Assembly (NCBI GenBank): GCA_964531325.1
Contig: CAZHCW010000005.1
Span: 62,001-126,000, forward strand
DNA from: UTCHB3 sp964531325
GTDB lineage: Bacteria > Bacteroidota > Ignavibacteria > Ignavibacteriales > Ignavibacteriaceae
Reading direction: 5' to 3'
DNA: 64,000 nucleotides
This document shows, piece after piece, positions 44,254 to 51,983 of the stretch (positions are counted from its first letter, which is position 1; every line of letters starts with the position of its first letter). The notes under the pieces were generated by a model. It searched no databases, was not told the DNA's origin, and was given only the letters and a program-made list of their open reading frames with translations. Both the position numbers and the translations under genes were made by a program.

Positions 44254-45261
44254 ATGAGTCCAAATATAATCCAAAGAGAGATAATAGACCTTCCCGAAAA
44301 GCAGTTGCAGATGCTCCGCTCGGGCTGGGGTTCCGCCGCCATCGATGATACCATCGTCGAAGCCATCGTGTACCTGTCCGATGGGTACGAAGTGCAGGGG
44401 TATATCGCATATCCGAGGGAAGTAGCAGAGAATCGAAGTAGCGAAGTAGCTACCTCACCCCTTACCCCTCTCCTAAAAGGAGAGGGGAGCTCTCGCGAGT
44501 TAGGCAGAGGTGATTCAAAAAGTAAACCATTAACTTTTGCTGCTATTCCTCCCTCTCCTTTTAGGAGAGGGGCCGGGGGTGAGGTAGGGTCGAGGGGTGA
44601 GGTACTCCCGTGCATCATATGGAATCGCGGCGGCTCAAAGGAACGGGGTGCCATCGACAGATTCACGGCGAAGGGGATGTTTGGACAGCTTGCTTCATGG
44701 GGATTTGTCGTGTTCGCCTCTTCCTACCGGGCAACATTTAATGATGATTTACACGATGAATTTGGCGGAAGTGAAGTAAATGATATCCTCAATCTTATGG
44801 AAATTGCGAAAGATATCCCGTTTGCCGACACTTCCCGCTGGGCGATGGAAGGATGGAGCCGCGGCGGTATGATGACATACCTCGCCCTCCGGAACAGACA
44901 TGATGTAAAAGCCGCGATCATCTCAGGGGGAATAACAGATGTTGCCGAATGTTGTTTAAATGTCCCGCGCATCCAGGCGACACTTCAGCAACTCGTGGAA
45001 ATCGAAGGAATCGATGTATATGAAAAACGGTCAGCCATTCACTTCGCCGATGAACTCCCAAAAGACTGCAAATATCTCATCATCCACGGCACAAAAGACG
45101 AAACCGTCTCCCCACTCCAGGCAATTAAAATAGCCGAGAAACTATTAGAACAAAAACTTCACTTCCGCCTTGTCCTCCTCGAAGAAGCCGACCACTTCCT
45201 CAAAGGCAAAAAGAAAATCGTCGATGAACTTAGGCGTGAGTGGCTTTCGAAATATGTTTGA
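44254..45261 (+). CDS. Prolyl-oligopeptidase-type alpha/beta hydrolase with an in-frame repeat insertion
   Basis: A 335-residue hydrolase. I start it at 44254 (MSPNIIQREIIDLPEKQLQM); a longer reading from 43927 would overlap the DUF192 gene on the other strand. The catalytic triad is visible: Ser202 in MEGWSRGGMM, Asp282 in HGTKDETVSP and His314 in EEADHFLKG. Between GYIAYPRE (to about residue 56) and LPCIIWNRGGSKERGAIDRF (from about 118) lie about 60 residues encoded by two inverted copies of the GC-rich palindrome. This segment interrupts what is normally a tight turn, so folding or activity may be affected. No signal peptide; probably cytoplasmic peptidase or esterase. Confidence 0.85.
   Translation: MSPNIIQREIIDLPEKQLQMLRSGWGSAAIDDTIVEAIVYLSDGYEVQGYIAYPREVAENRSSEVATSPLTPLLKGEGSSRELGRGDSKSKPLTFAAIPPSPFRRGAGGEVGSRGEVLPCIIWNRGGSKERGAIDRFTAKGMFGQLASWGFVVFASSYRATFNDDLHDEFGGSEVNDILNLMEIAKDIPFADTSRWAMEGWSRGGMMTYLALRNRHDVKAAIISGGITDVAECCLNVPRIQATLQQLVEIEGIDVYEKRSAIHFADELPKDCKYLIIHGTKDETVSPLQAIKIAEKLLEQKLHFRLVLLEEADHFLKGKKKIVDELRREWLSKYV
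44452..44487. repeat. GC-rich palindromic repeat, copy 3 (inside a gene)
   Basis: ACCTCACCCCTTA flank, then CCCCTCTCCT (44465-44474), AAA, AGGAGAGGGG (44478-44487). Read in-frame as SPLTPLLKGEG in the hydrolase. It has the same orientation as copy 1. Confidence 0.88.
44551..44585. repeat. GC-rich palindromic repeat, copy 4 (inside a gene)
   Basis: CCCTCTCCT (44551-44559), TTT, AGGAGAGGG (44563-44571), followed by the flank GCCGGGGGTGAGGTA. Read in-frame as PPSPFRRGAGGE. It is inverted relative to copy 3, with 63 nt between the two palindromes. Confidence 0.88.
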
Positions 45262-45265
45262 GTTG

Positions 45266-45352
45266 AATGAAACCGCAAAGGACGCAGAGAACGCAAAGAA
45301 ATCTTTTAAGTACTCTCTCTGCGGTCTTAGCGGCCTCTGCGGTTAATTATTT
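45266..45352. repeat. Short dispersed repeat block (CGCAAAGGACGCAGAG type) between convergent genes
   Basis: GAAACCGCAAAGGACGCAGA on the left is mirrored by CTCTGCGGTCTTAGCGGCCT on the right, giving an imperfect hairpin. It starts 5 nt past the hydrolase stop and ends 7 nt before the stop of the Wzi-like gene. Confidence 0.75.
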
Positions 45353-45358
45353 GAAATC

Positions 45359-47308
45359 CTAAAACCCATAACTCGCAATAAGTCCAAATGCATGTTGAGT
45401 CCCGCGCATATAGTTGGGAGTGCGATCCGGGTCTTCATCTGAGATCATCGAAAGTTCGTAGTAGCCTCTAAGTTTAACCTCGTGCCAGGGTTCCCAGGTG
45501 GTTTCGAGACCAAAGCGGAAATCTTTTCTGAGTGGCCCCTGCAGGAATTCGACGATGCCGTATTTTGCAGTGTTGTACGCAATTGCGATGTCGCCTTCAA
45601 CACCTTTTCTTACCCATTCGAGATAAGCGAAGTGGCGCAGACCCCTGATATGGCTGTAATTCACTTGAAACCGGAGCTGATCGGCATTTTGTCCAATCCA
45701 GTGGCCCAACTGATAACCGAGATGTTTGTAGCTTGCCAGGTCGTTCCGGTTCTCATAATTCCATGGATTCACGCGGGAATATTCGATCGACACATCAAGA
45801 TTTGGGATAAAAAGATTAAACCGTTTGGCACCAACAGTGAAAGCGAGCCACTGATTATCGAACCTGCCATTGAGAAGATCGCGCAAGTTGATCACATCTA
45901 TATAAGTGGACCCGTAGAAAAGATAATCTTTTGGGAAGCGTACCTTAAAATCGGAAAAAATCATCCCGTTCCCGTCGTCGGCTGCAATTCTACCCGTGTT
46001 ATGATCCATCACCTTGTAATAGAGGAAAGGAATCATGGTTTCAAAACGGAAATTGGGACCGTAAACAAATGCGTTCCCTATCGAGAGGTCAAGCTCATCA
46101 ATCACACTAAAAGTCGCCAGATTTGCAACTACGTATTTGTCCTTATAGGGAATGACACGACTTGGACTGACACTCTCCGTGTGACTCCAAAACGCCGCAG
46201 AAGAATCATATATCAGGGAATTTACCCACCCCTGGAAATAGTTGAACCTGAACCAGCTAACGGGATTTGCATGAAACCTTATCTGCGTGAACGATGGCGC
46301 CTTTGTTGACATAATCACCTGGCCAAACTGTCCGTGTCCCCAGGTCTGATAATCTTTAATGATCGAAATGTTGCCCCACTTCCAACTGAACGAAACGGAA
46401 CCCTTCACATCACTATACTCAAATGTGCTGCCCTCTTGATTGTTAACATAAGCACCCGTAACGGGAGAGAATCTTTTGTTTCGATCGGTGTTGCTGCCTG
46501 TTTCACCAAAATCCACATATTCAAACGATGCACCAAACCAGTCGCCACCATATCCAAAAAACTTCAATCCCGGCCAGCGAATCGTATTTGTCTCCCCTGC
46601 CACCGAGCGAACGCCATATCCCGCCAATGGTGACACCCGTAATGCAAATTGATCGTCTGTGTATGCGAACAGCCACCAACGCTCAGATGAAACCGCAAAG
46701 GACGCTGAGGACGCAGAGAGGTCTAAATTATTGAACCGCAAAGGACGCTGAGGACGCAAAGAAGAATTAGATGAAACCGCAAAGGACGCTGAGGACACAG
46801 AGAGGTCTAAATTATTGAACCGCAAAAGACGCCGAGGACGCAAAGAAGAGGAGTTATTATTCATAACTAACAGGTCATACTTCAAAAATTCCTTTGCGGT
46901 CTTTGGTCCTTCCGACAAGTCGAAATTAAAATCTGCGGTTAACTCCCCCTCTCCCTTTGCGGACTTTGGTCCTTCCGCCAAGTCGGAATTAAAATCTGCG
47001 GTTAACTCCCCCTTCGCGGTCTTTGCGTTCTCTGTGGTTAACTCCAACGCAAATTCCTCCCGGAAAAACCGGAGTTCTTGAAGTTCAAGTGGATTAAGCT
47101 TATCGCGGGAAACTTCGATCCGGAGGAGGAGTTGGGCAACCTCCATACGGGAGAGGGGCAACACTTCAGAATTAAAATCAATAATCTGCCGCGCATCAAG
47201 ACGGGAGAGCAGACCATACACAGGATGATCAACACGAGTGAAAACTGTCTGAGCAAACAGACCACCCACCAACATAACAGCAACAACAAAAATTCTCATT
47301 AACAACAT
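45359..47308 (-). CDS. Wzi-like outer-membrane capsule-assembly protein with repeat-derived insertion
   Basis: A 649-residue protein: signal peptide (RIFVVAVMLVGGLFAQ), then VDHPVYGLLSRLDARQIIDF and PLSRMEVAQLLLRIEVSRDK, as at the start of Wzi-type capsule-assembly proteins. From about residue 210 come the barrel strands (WWLFAYTDDQFALRVSPLAG, GGDWFGASFEYVDFGETG, GNISIIKDYQTWGHGQFGQ) ending HAFGLIASYGF. Residues about 88-209 are an insertion encoded by dispersed repeats: two 21-residue units (GELTADFNFDLSEGPKTAKE type), then two 28-residue units (RFNNLDLSASSASFAVSS type). It is the first gene outside the polysaccharide locus, and probably helps surface retention of that polymer. Family call moderate. 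Confidence 0.66.
   Translation of the reverse strand: MLLMRIFVVAVMLVGGLFAQTVFTRVDHPVYGLLSRLDARQIIDFNSEVLPLSRMEVAQLLLRIEVSRDKLNPLELQELRFFREEFALELTTENAKTAKGELTADFNSDLAEGPKSAKGEGELTADFNFDLSEGPKTAKEFLKYDLLVMNNNSSSLRPRRLLRFNNLDLSVSSASFAVSSNSSLRPQRPLRFNNLDLSASSASFAVSSERWWLFAYTDDQFALRVSPLAGYGVRSVAGETNTIRWPGLKFFGYGGDWFGASFEYVDFGETGSNTDRNKRFSPVTGAYVNNQEGSTFEYSDVKGSVSFSWKWGNISIIKDYQTWGHGQFGQVIMSTKAPSFTQIRFHANPVSWFRFNYFQGWVNSLIYDSSAAFWSHTESVSPSRVIPYKDKYVVANLATFSVIDELDLSIGNAFVYGPNFRFETMIPFLYYKVMDHNTGRIAADDGNGMIFSDFKVRFPKDYLFYGSTYIDVINLRDLLNGRFDNQWLAFTVGAKRFNLFIPNLDVSIEYSRVNPWNYENRNDLASYKHLGYQLGHWIGQNADQLRFQVNYSHIRGLRHFAYLEWVRKGVEGDIAIAYNTAKYGIVEFLQGPLRKDFRFGLETTWEPWHEVKLRGYYELSMISDEDPDRTPNYMRGTQHAFGLIASYGF
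46686..47045. repeat. Dispersed repeats inside the Wzi-like gene (84-nt tandem unit and 63-nt tandem unit)
   Basis: Two 84-nt copies, 46686-46769 and 46770-46853, begin GATGAAACCGCAAAGGACGC. Further right, two roughly 63-nt copies (46890-47030) carry TCTGCGGTTAACTCCCCCT and TTTGGTCCTTCCG. Both periods are multiples of three, so the frame is kept. Confidence 0.88.
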
Positions 47309-47365
47309 ATTCTACCACTTTCATGACAAATAATTGACGATTTTCAAACCGCAATGTACCAAATC

Positions 47366-47402
47366 ATGTCGTAACGACATCTATCGACAACTTTTATGTC
47401 GT
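47366..47402 (-). promoter_or_regulatory. Candidate operator upstream of the Wzi-like gene
   Basis: A perfect palindrome ATGTCGTAACGACAT (47366-47380) and a further ATGTCGT half-site (47396-47402) lie 58-94 nt upstream of the start codon. Binding by a regulator is an inference from symmetry and position. Confidence 0.4.
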
Positions 47403-47484
47403 ATGATTTTTAGTAAAGCCGTTGTTTTTATTGAGGTTAGGGGAGGTTAGTGTCGGAAAATGACGAAATTGGGGGGGGTACTGA

Positions 47485-48255
47485 CTACTTAGCCTTCACC
47501 AACCCCCACTTAACAACATTCTTCACATTCTGCGAAACCAACTCTTGGAACCAAGGGACGAATCTGTCATCCCATCTTTGGGGGTGGATGGTGATCATGA
47601 TCTTATCGGGGAACTGGGGGATGGCATTAATAACATCTTCTGTGGTTTTGAGATCAAATTTGTATTTTGAGTTCACTTTATCGCGAACACTGACTTTATC
47701 TCCATTCCATCTTCTGCCGGTATCGGTGAGATAGAGGAACTCGTTGAAATCGATGTCGAAGTAAGGCTCGCCGATGAGACCGAGTTCACGATAGTTGTAC
47801 TTTGTCCAAATGATTTTGTTGTCGTATTTCGCCCGTGGACTACCATGCATGCAAATCGTGGTTATTGGGACAATCTTGCGGAGAATATCAAGATTTTTTT
47901 GAAAACTTCCAAAAGCAAGATCGATATGTTTGTCCAGATTTTCTGAATGAACAAGATCCATATCTTCGTAATGGTAACCGATTTCATGTCCGAGGTCGGC
48001 TATTTCTTTAATAATTTCAGGTTTTAAAGTTTGGGGAATAATCCTGAAATAGTAAGTCCCTTTTATGCCAAGTGAGTGCTCAAGTTTCGCTGTCGCCAGA
48101 GAATTCTCCGGTTTTAAATCAACATCGTGGCGGAGAAGAACAATATTGTTTATTTCATTCTGATTCCTTAAAAGAGAACTGAAAGTTGAAAAATGATTCC
48201 CATCTTGCAAGTGTCTCATTAACAATAGTCGGAGTTGCTTTAAAGTAAAATCCAT
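47485..48255 (-). CDS. Polysaccharide-deacetylase-like protein
   Basis: A 256-residue protein with a carbohydrate-esterase-4/NodB-like pattern: VLLRHDVDLKPENSLATAKL (metal-binding Asp pair), KGTYYFRIIPQTLKPEIIKE, LGHEIGYHYEDMDLVHSEN (second metal motif) and MITIHPQRWDD near the end. Enzymes of this group remove N-acetyl groups from sugars or act on related amides. It is the last gene of the polysaccharide locus, 1 nt after the GT4 gene. Deacetylation of an amino sugar in the polymer is likely. Confidence 0.75.
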   Translation of the reverse strand: MDFTLKQLRLLLMRHLQDGNHFSTFSSLLRNQNEINNIVLLRHDVDLKPENSLATAKLEHSLGIKGTYYFRIIPQTLKPEIIKEIADLGHEIGYHYEDMDLVHSENLDKHIDLAFGSFQKNLDILRKIVPITTICMHGSPRAKYDNKIIWTKYNYRELGLIGEPYFDIDFNEFLYLTDTGRRWNGDKVSVRDKVNSKYKFDLKTTEDVINAIPQFPDKIMITIHPQRWDDRFVPWFQELVSQNVKNVVKWGLVKAK

Positions 48256-48256
48256 T

Positions 48257-49186
48257 TTATTTCGCTTTCTTTACAGATGTATAGATTTCAATTATCTGCT
48301 TACTGGTGTTTACAGAGTTAAGAAATGGTATATTTTCTCTCCCCTTGGTTCTCTCTTTCCGGGAGCGCACAAGTTCAATAAGATTTGCAATCTCATCAAC
48401 GGAATAATCAACTATGTAACAACCCTGGACATTCGCCAAAGTCCGTCTGGAGTCACCAACATCCGTTGATATTATTGGCAGATTACAAGCCATGGCCTCT
48501 TTGATCACATTTGGTGAACCTTCTTGTATCGAGGTAAATAAAAGTAAATCAGCAGCGTTATAATATAACAACAATTCCTCGTGTGTTTTATTGGTCAAAG
48601 GATGAAGCAAGATTTCCGAATTAGAAAGCTTATTAACACTATCAAATGCAAGTTTGAAGTTTTTCGCCGGTGAATCAATGTCCGAGGAGATAAATATTAT
48701 GTTGAATTTGTTTGGATCGAATCCAACCTTGCGTTTACATTCTGTTGAATCCATTGGATAAAACCGGTTAAAATTTACCCCGTTAGGTATTACATGGAGC
48801 GATTCAATTCCAATTATACTTTTCATCTTATCAGTTTTGACGATAGTGACATCCCAGATATATTTAATCACAAAACGCAGAACCCGTAGCGAGAACTTAC
48901 CTGCTGAGTTTACATCACTTCCCAGGAGAGAGCATACCAGACCTTCATTTCTACGGGCAATGGCAGCTATATACCCGGAATAGGAAAAATGTGCATGGAT
49001 AACATCGAAATCGTTGGTCGAAAGAAACTTCCTTAACTTCATACAATTTGACAAATAACCAACCAACCCCTTACTTTCATGTGCAAATATCTCAATATCC
49101 ACACCGGTTTCTCTCAAATTGTTGAGCAATGCCAAGTGTAACTGGTTACCTCTAGGTTTGTTTCTAAATACGAAAAGAATTCTCAA
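48257..49186 (-). CDS. GT4-family glycosyltransferase
   Basis: A 309-residue retaining GT-B transferase: MRILFVFRNKPRGNQLHLAL, DVIHAHFSYSGYIAAIARRN, SLHVIPNGVNFNRFYPMDST, and the donor-binding SIQEGSPNVIKEAMACNLPI with ISTDVGDSRRTL. Transfers a sugar from a nucleotide-sugar donor to a lipid-linked intermediate. Overlaps wecB upstream by 4 nt. The specific linkage is not predictable. Confidence 0.88.
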   Translation of the reverse strand: MRILFVFRNKPRGNQLHLALLNNLRETGVDIEIFAHESKGLVGYLSNCMKLRKFLSTNDFDVIHAHFSYSGYIAAIARRNEGLVCSLLGSDVNSAGKFSLRVLRFVIKYIWDVTIVKTDKMKSIIGIESLHVIPNGVNFNRFYPMDSTECKRKVGFDPNKFNIIFISSDIDSPAKNFKLAFDSVNKLSNSEILLHPLTNKTHEELLLYYNAADLLLFTSIQEGSPNVIKEAMACNLPIISTDVGDSRRTLANVQGCYIVDYSVDEIANLIELVRSRKERTKGRENIPFLNSVNTSKQIIEIYTSVKKAK

Positions 49187-50253
49187 ATTAAAATATTCGA
49201 CTTAATAATATTTAGCATTTCATGAGCAGGATCAATCCCAAACAAAGGAGGATGCAAAGCAGGTGGAGAAAATTTCCTGATTGCTCCAACCAATTGGTCC
49301 ACAGGATTTTTCGGGTCTAAAAGCAAATTCCATCCATGCACCACAGTTTCAACCCATTCCGTTTCACTTCGCAAAGTAATGCAGGGCTTTTTAAGGATAT
49401 ACGCCTCTTTCTGAATCCCCCCTGAATCAGTAATAATCATCTCCGCTGACCTTTGTAACAATATAAACTCCAGATACCCAAGCGGATCTAATAATTTAAT
49501 GTTTGCAGGTACTTCAAGAACGAAATTACGAAGTAATTGTTGAGTGCGAGGATGCACCGGGAATAACACTTCTATCTCAAATGTACCTAAAACATTGAGA
49601 ATGTTTTGCAATATATGAGGATTATCCACATTATACGGTCGATGAAATGTAGCCAAAACAAATTTATGCTGACTTAACTCTGATATGCGTTTATCCAATT
49701 CAATGGATGAGTTGATTCGAGCGATGGCATATTCCATCGAATTCACCATTATATCGCCGGGAAGAAAAGATTTTGCTGTCAACCCTTCATGGGCTAAATT
49801 AATCATTGCAGTTTCCGTAGGGGCAAACAGGTAATCAGCAGTGTGGTCTGAAACTATTCGATTTATTTCTTCCGGCATCGCTCTGTTAAAACTCCTCAGC
49901 CCTGCTTCAATATGGAGTACTTTAATTCCCATCTTAACTGCAGCAAGTGAACCGGCTAATGTCGAAGTGGTATCACCAAAAACAATTACCAGAGTTGGTT
50001 CCTCAAGTTCGAAAACTTCTTCAAGTTTAATTAGCATTTCTCCGGTTTGACGTCCATGTCCAAAACTGTTGATTGCCAGGTTATATTTCGGTTTTTTAAT
50101 TCCGAGCTGTTCAAAGAAAAGTTCTGACATATTTTGATCAAAATGTTGCCCAGTATGAATAATTATTTCTTCATAATTATTAGACAAGACTGCTGAGAGT
50201 GGTGCAAGTTTAATAAATTGGGGTCTGGCGCCAACTACGGAGATTATTTTCAT
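49183..50253 (-). CDS. wecB: UDP-N-acetylglucosamine 2-epimerase (non-hydrolysing), second copy
   Basis: A 356-residue epimerase: VVGARPQFIKLAPLSAVLSN, IIHTGQHFDQNMSELFFEQL, IKVLHIEAGLRSFNRAMPEE, ATFHRPYNVDNPHILQN, MIITDSGGIQKEAYILKKPC. It differs clearly from the copy at 41 kb, so it is not a recent duplicate. It probably supplies UDP-ManNAc (or a derivative) to this locus. It overlaps neighbours by 4 nt on both sides. Confidence 0.93.
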   Translation of the reverse strand: MKIISVVGARPQFIKLAPLSAVLSNNYEEIIIHTGQHFDQNMSELFFEQLGIKKPKYNLAINSFGHGRQTGEMLIKLEEVFELEEPTLVIVFGDTTSTLAGSLAAVKMGIKVLHIEAGLRSFNRAMPEEINRIVSDHTADYLFAPTETAMINLAHEGLTAKSFLPGDIMVNSMEYAIARINSSIELDKRISELSQHKFVLATFHRPYNVDNPHILQNILNVLGTFEIEVLFPVHPRTQQLLRNFVLEVPANIKLLDPLGYLEFILLQRSAEMIITDSGGIQKEAYILKKPCITLRSETEWVETVVHGWNLLLDPKNPVDQLVGAIRKFSPPALHPPLFGIDPAHEMLNIIKSNILI

Positions 50254-51983
50254 TTCATGAACTCTTCAATTGTGTTAATGTGTACAATATTTGAATACTT
50301 ATGCCAATAGCCTTCGGTACTTTTATGTTCCTTACTATCAAGTGCAGATTTTAACTTTGAGATATCAAAGATATTTTCATCCGCTCCATGTTCTTCGAGT
50401 TTGCCCTTTATAAAATTTAAAAACCAACTTCCATAGCTAAAATTACTTGTTTTATTTGTCTTAAAAGCTTTCAAATAAATGCGTTTTGCGGTATAATAGA
50501 ACTTGTTTCCCAATAGATCATTGGGTGTATATCCCGAGGCAAATGGAAGATTAGCTAGTTGTGGTTGTAAAGTTTTTATCATTGCACACTGCAATTCTCC
50601 ACCTCTAAGTTGCAAGAGTGGATTATTGGATATGCGATAATGATGGAATAAATTGAATTTACTGGCGAAAAGAACCTCAAGTATATCAACATCAAGGAAT
50701 GGAATCACAACATATTTAACATGGTCCAAAAATATATTAATATCTTGACTATCATGAAGATGCCCAATAATTTCAGTTGCCAAGTTGAATTCAACAAGTT
50801 TTTCATCTTCATTGTTAAAGGAAGTATTTTGACAAAATGTCATAAGATCATTTAAAAGCGCATCATCATATTTGATGAAGTGTTTATCCAAAATTAGCGA
50901 GATATTTGAAGGGGATAATTTGTTCTGGAAATAGTGTAGTCTAATAAACTCAGTAATAATGTAATCATTAAGATGAACACCTTTTATAAAATCACCTCCC
51001 ATTGAACCTAAAAAGACCATATCAAGATTGGAAATCCTACTAACTTCGGATTCAATCGCTGCATACCTGTGCGCTCGGTGTAAATGGGCTAAACCGGAAG
51101 AATCTTTTATGACTTTATCAACCAAATCCGAATACCATTCGGGTGTTTTCTCGAAATCATGATTTGCAAAGTTCAGCCCCATTTTTTTTGAAAGCATCGT
51201 TGCAGTCTGAACATCAGCAGAAGCTGGAAAACCAAATGTAAAAACGCTCGGTTCCACTCCAATTGAGAGAAGAGATGCGAGGACCGTACGTGTGTCACGT
51301 CCCCCGGTAAGTGTTAAAGAAATCCCTCTAGGCGAGAACAACTTAACATAGTCGCCAATTATTCCAGAGAATTGTTGAGAGAATTCAATTGGGGAAATAC
51401 TGTTTTGAGGGATGTCAACTAACATTTGTGGTGACCAATTTGATCTAAAAACAAATTTTTCACTTAATTCTAATAACTCTCCAGGACGATTATATCTTAC
51501 GCCATTGTAATAGGTCTCTCCACAAATGTTATGTTGAAATAGAGCAAATTTTGCGACACTGGTATGGGAAAGTGTGCATCTTAAGATATTATTTAGGATG
51601 AACAAATCATTACTTACCGCTTTCCCATTTCCTTCAAAAAAGAACTTCCGAATTCCAAAATGATCTCCGTAAATTTCGACGGAATCTTTTCGGATGATAA
51701 ATATACTAAAAAAACCTTTTATTGTCTGATGCAAATCAGATTTTAAATTAATGACCTCTTTAATAAGATCCAGATTTATTAACTTTTGATAGTTACCGGG
51801 TGAGTTTTTTCGCGGGAGGCAATAACCATCTAACCCTATAACAATATCACTGTCGATTAAAACGCTTTCGCCTTTAACAAATACAGTATATCGGCTATTT
51901 AACTCAATTTTTTTGAATTCACTGTCAAATGAGTTATGTTCAATATTCTTCGAAACAATTACAAACTTGAATTGATTTCTCAT
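50250..51983 (-). CDS. Asparagine-synthase-like amidotransferase without the N-terminal nucleophile
   Basis: A 577-residue protein. The C-terminal half has the PP-loop ATP-pyrophosphatase signature in the form LTLTGGRDTRTVLASLL (226-237; canonical SGGxDS) and the typical AsnB continuation VFTFGFPASADVQTATMLSK. The N-terminal half has a weakened glutaminase fold (VIGLDGYCLPRK, GFFSIFIIRKDSVEIYGDHF, KFFFEGNGKAVSND), but the protein starts MRNQ and lacks the catalytic Cys2. It may use ammonia or another amine to form an amide on a sugar acid. Embedded in the polysaccharide operon by 4-nt overlaps. Confidence 0.83.
   Translation of the reverse strand: MRNQFKFVIVSKNIEHNSFDSEFKKIELNSRYTVFVKGESVLIDSDIVIGLDGYCLPRKNSPGNYQKLINLDLIKEVINLKSDLHQTIKGFFSIFIIRKDSVEIYGDHFGIRKFFFEGNGKAVSNDLFILNNILRCTLSHTSVAKFALFQHNICGETYYNGVRYNRPGELLELSEKFVFRSNWSPQMLVDIPQNSISPIEFSQQFSGIIGDYVKLFSPRGISLTLTGGRDTRTVLASLLSIGVEPSVFTFGFPASADVQTATMLSKKMGLNFANHDFEKTPEWYSDLVDKVIKDSSGLAHLHRAHRYAAIESEVSRISNLDMVFLGSMGGDFIKGVHLNDYIITEFIRLHYFQNKLSPSNISLILDKHFIKYDDALLNDLMTFCQNTSFNNEDEKLVEFNLATEIIGHLHDSQDINIFLDHVKYVVIPFLDVDILEVLFASKFNLFHHYRISNNPLLQLRGGELQCAMIKTLQPQLANLPFASGYTPNDLLGNKFYYTAKRIYLKAFKTNKTSNFSYGSWFLNFIKGKLEEHGADENIFDISKLKSALDSKEHKSTEGYWHKYSNIVHINTIEEFMK

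Noticed and set aside
46815..47302. Plus-strand ORFs opposite the Wzi-like gene
   Set aside because: They lie in the repeat tract and the signal-peptide region of the minus-strand gene and show no protein pattern.
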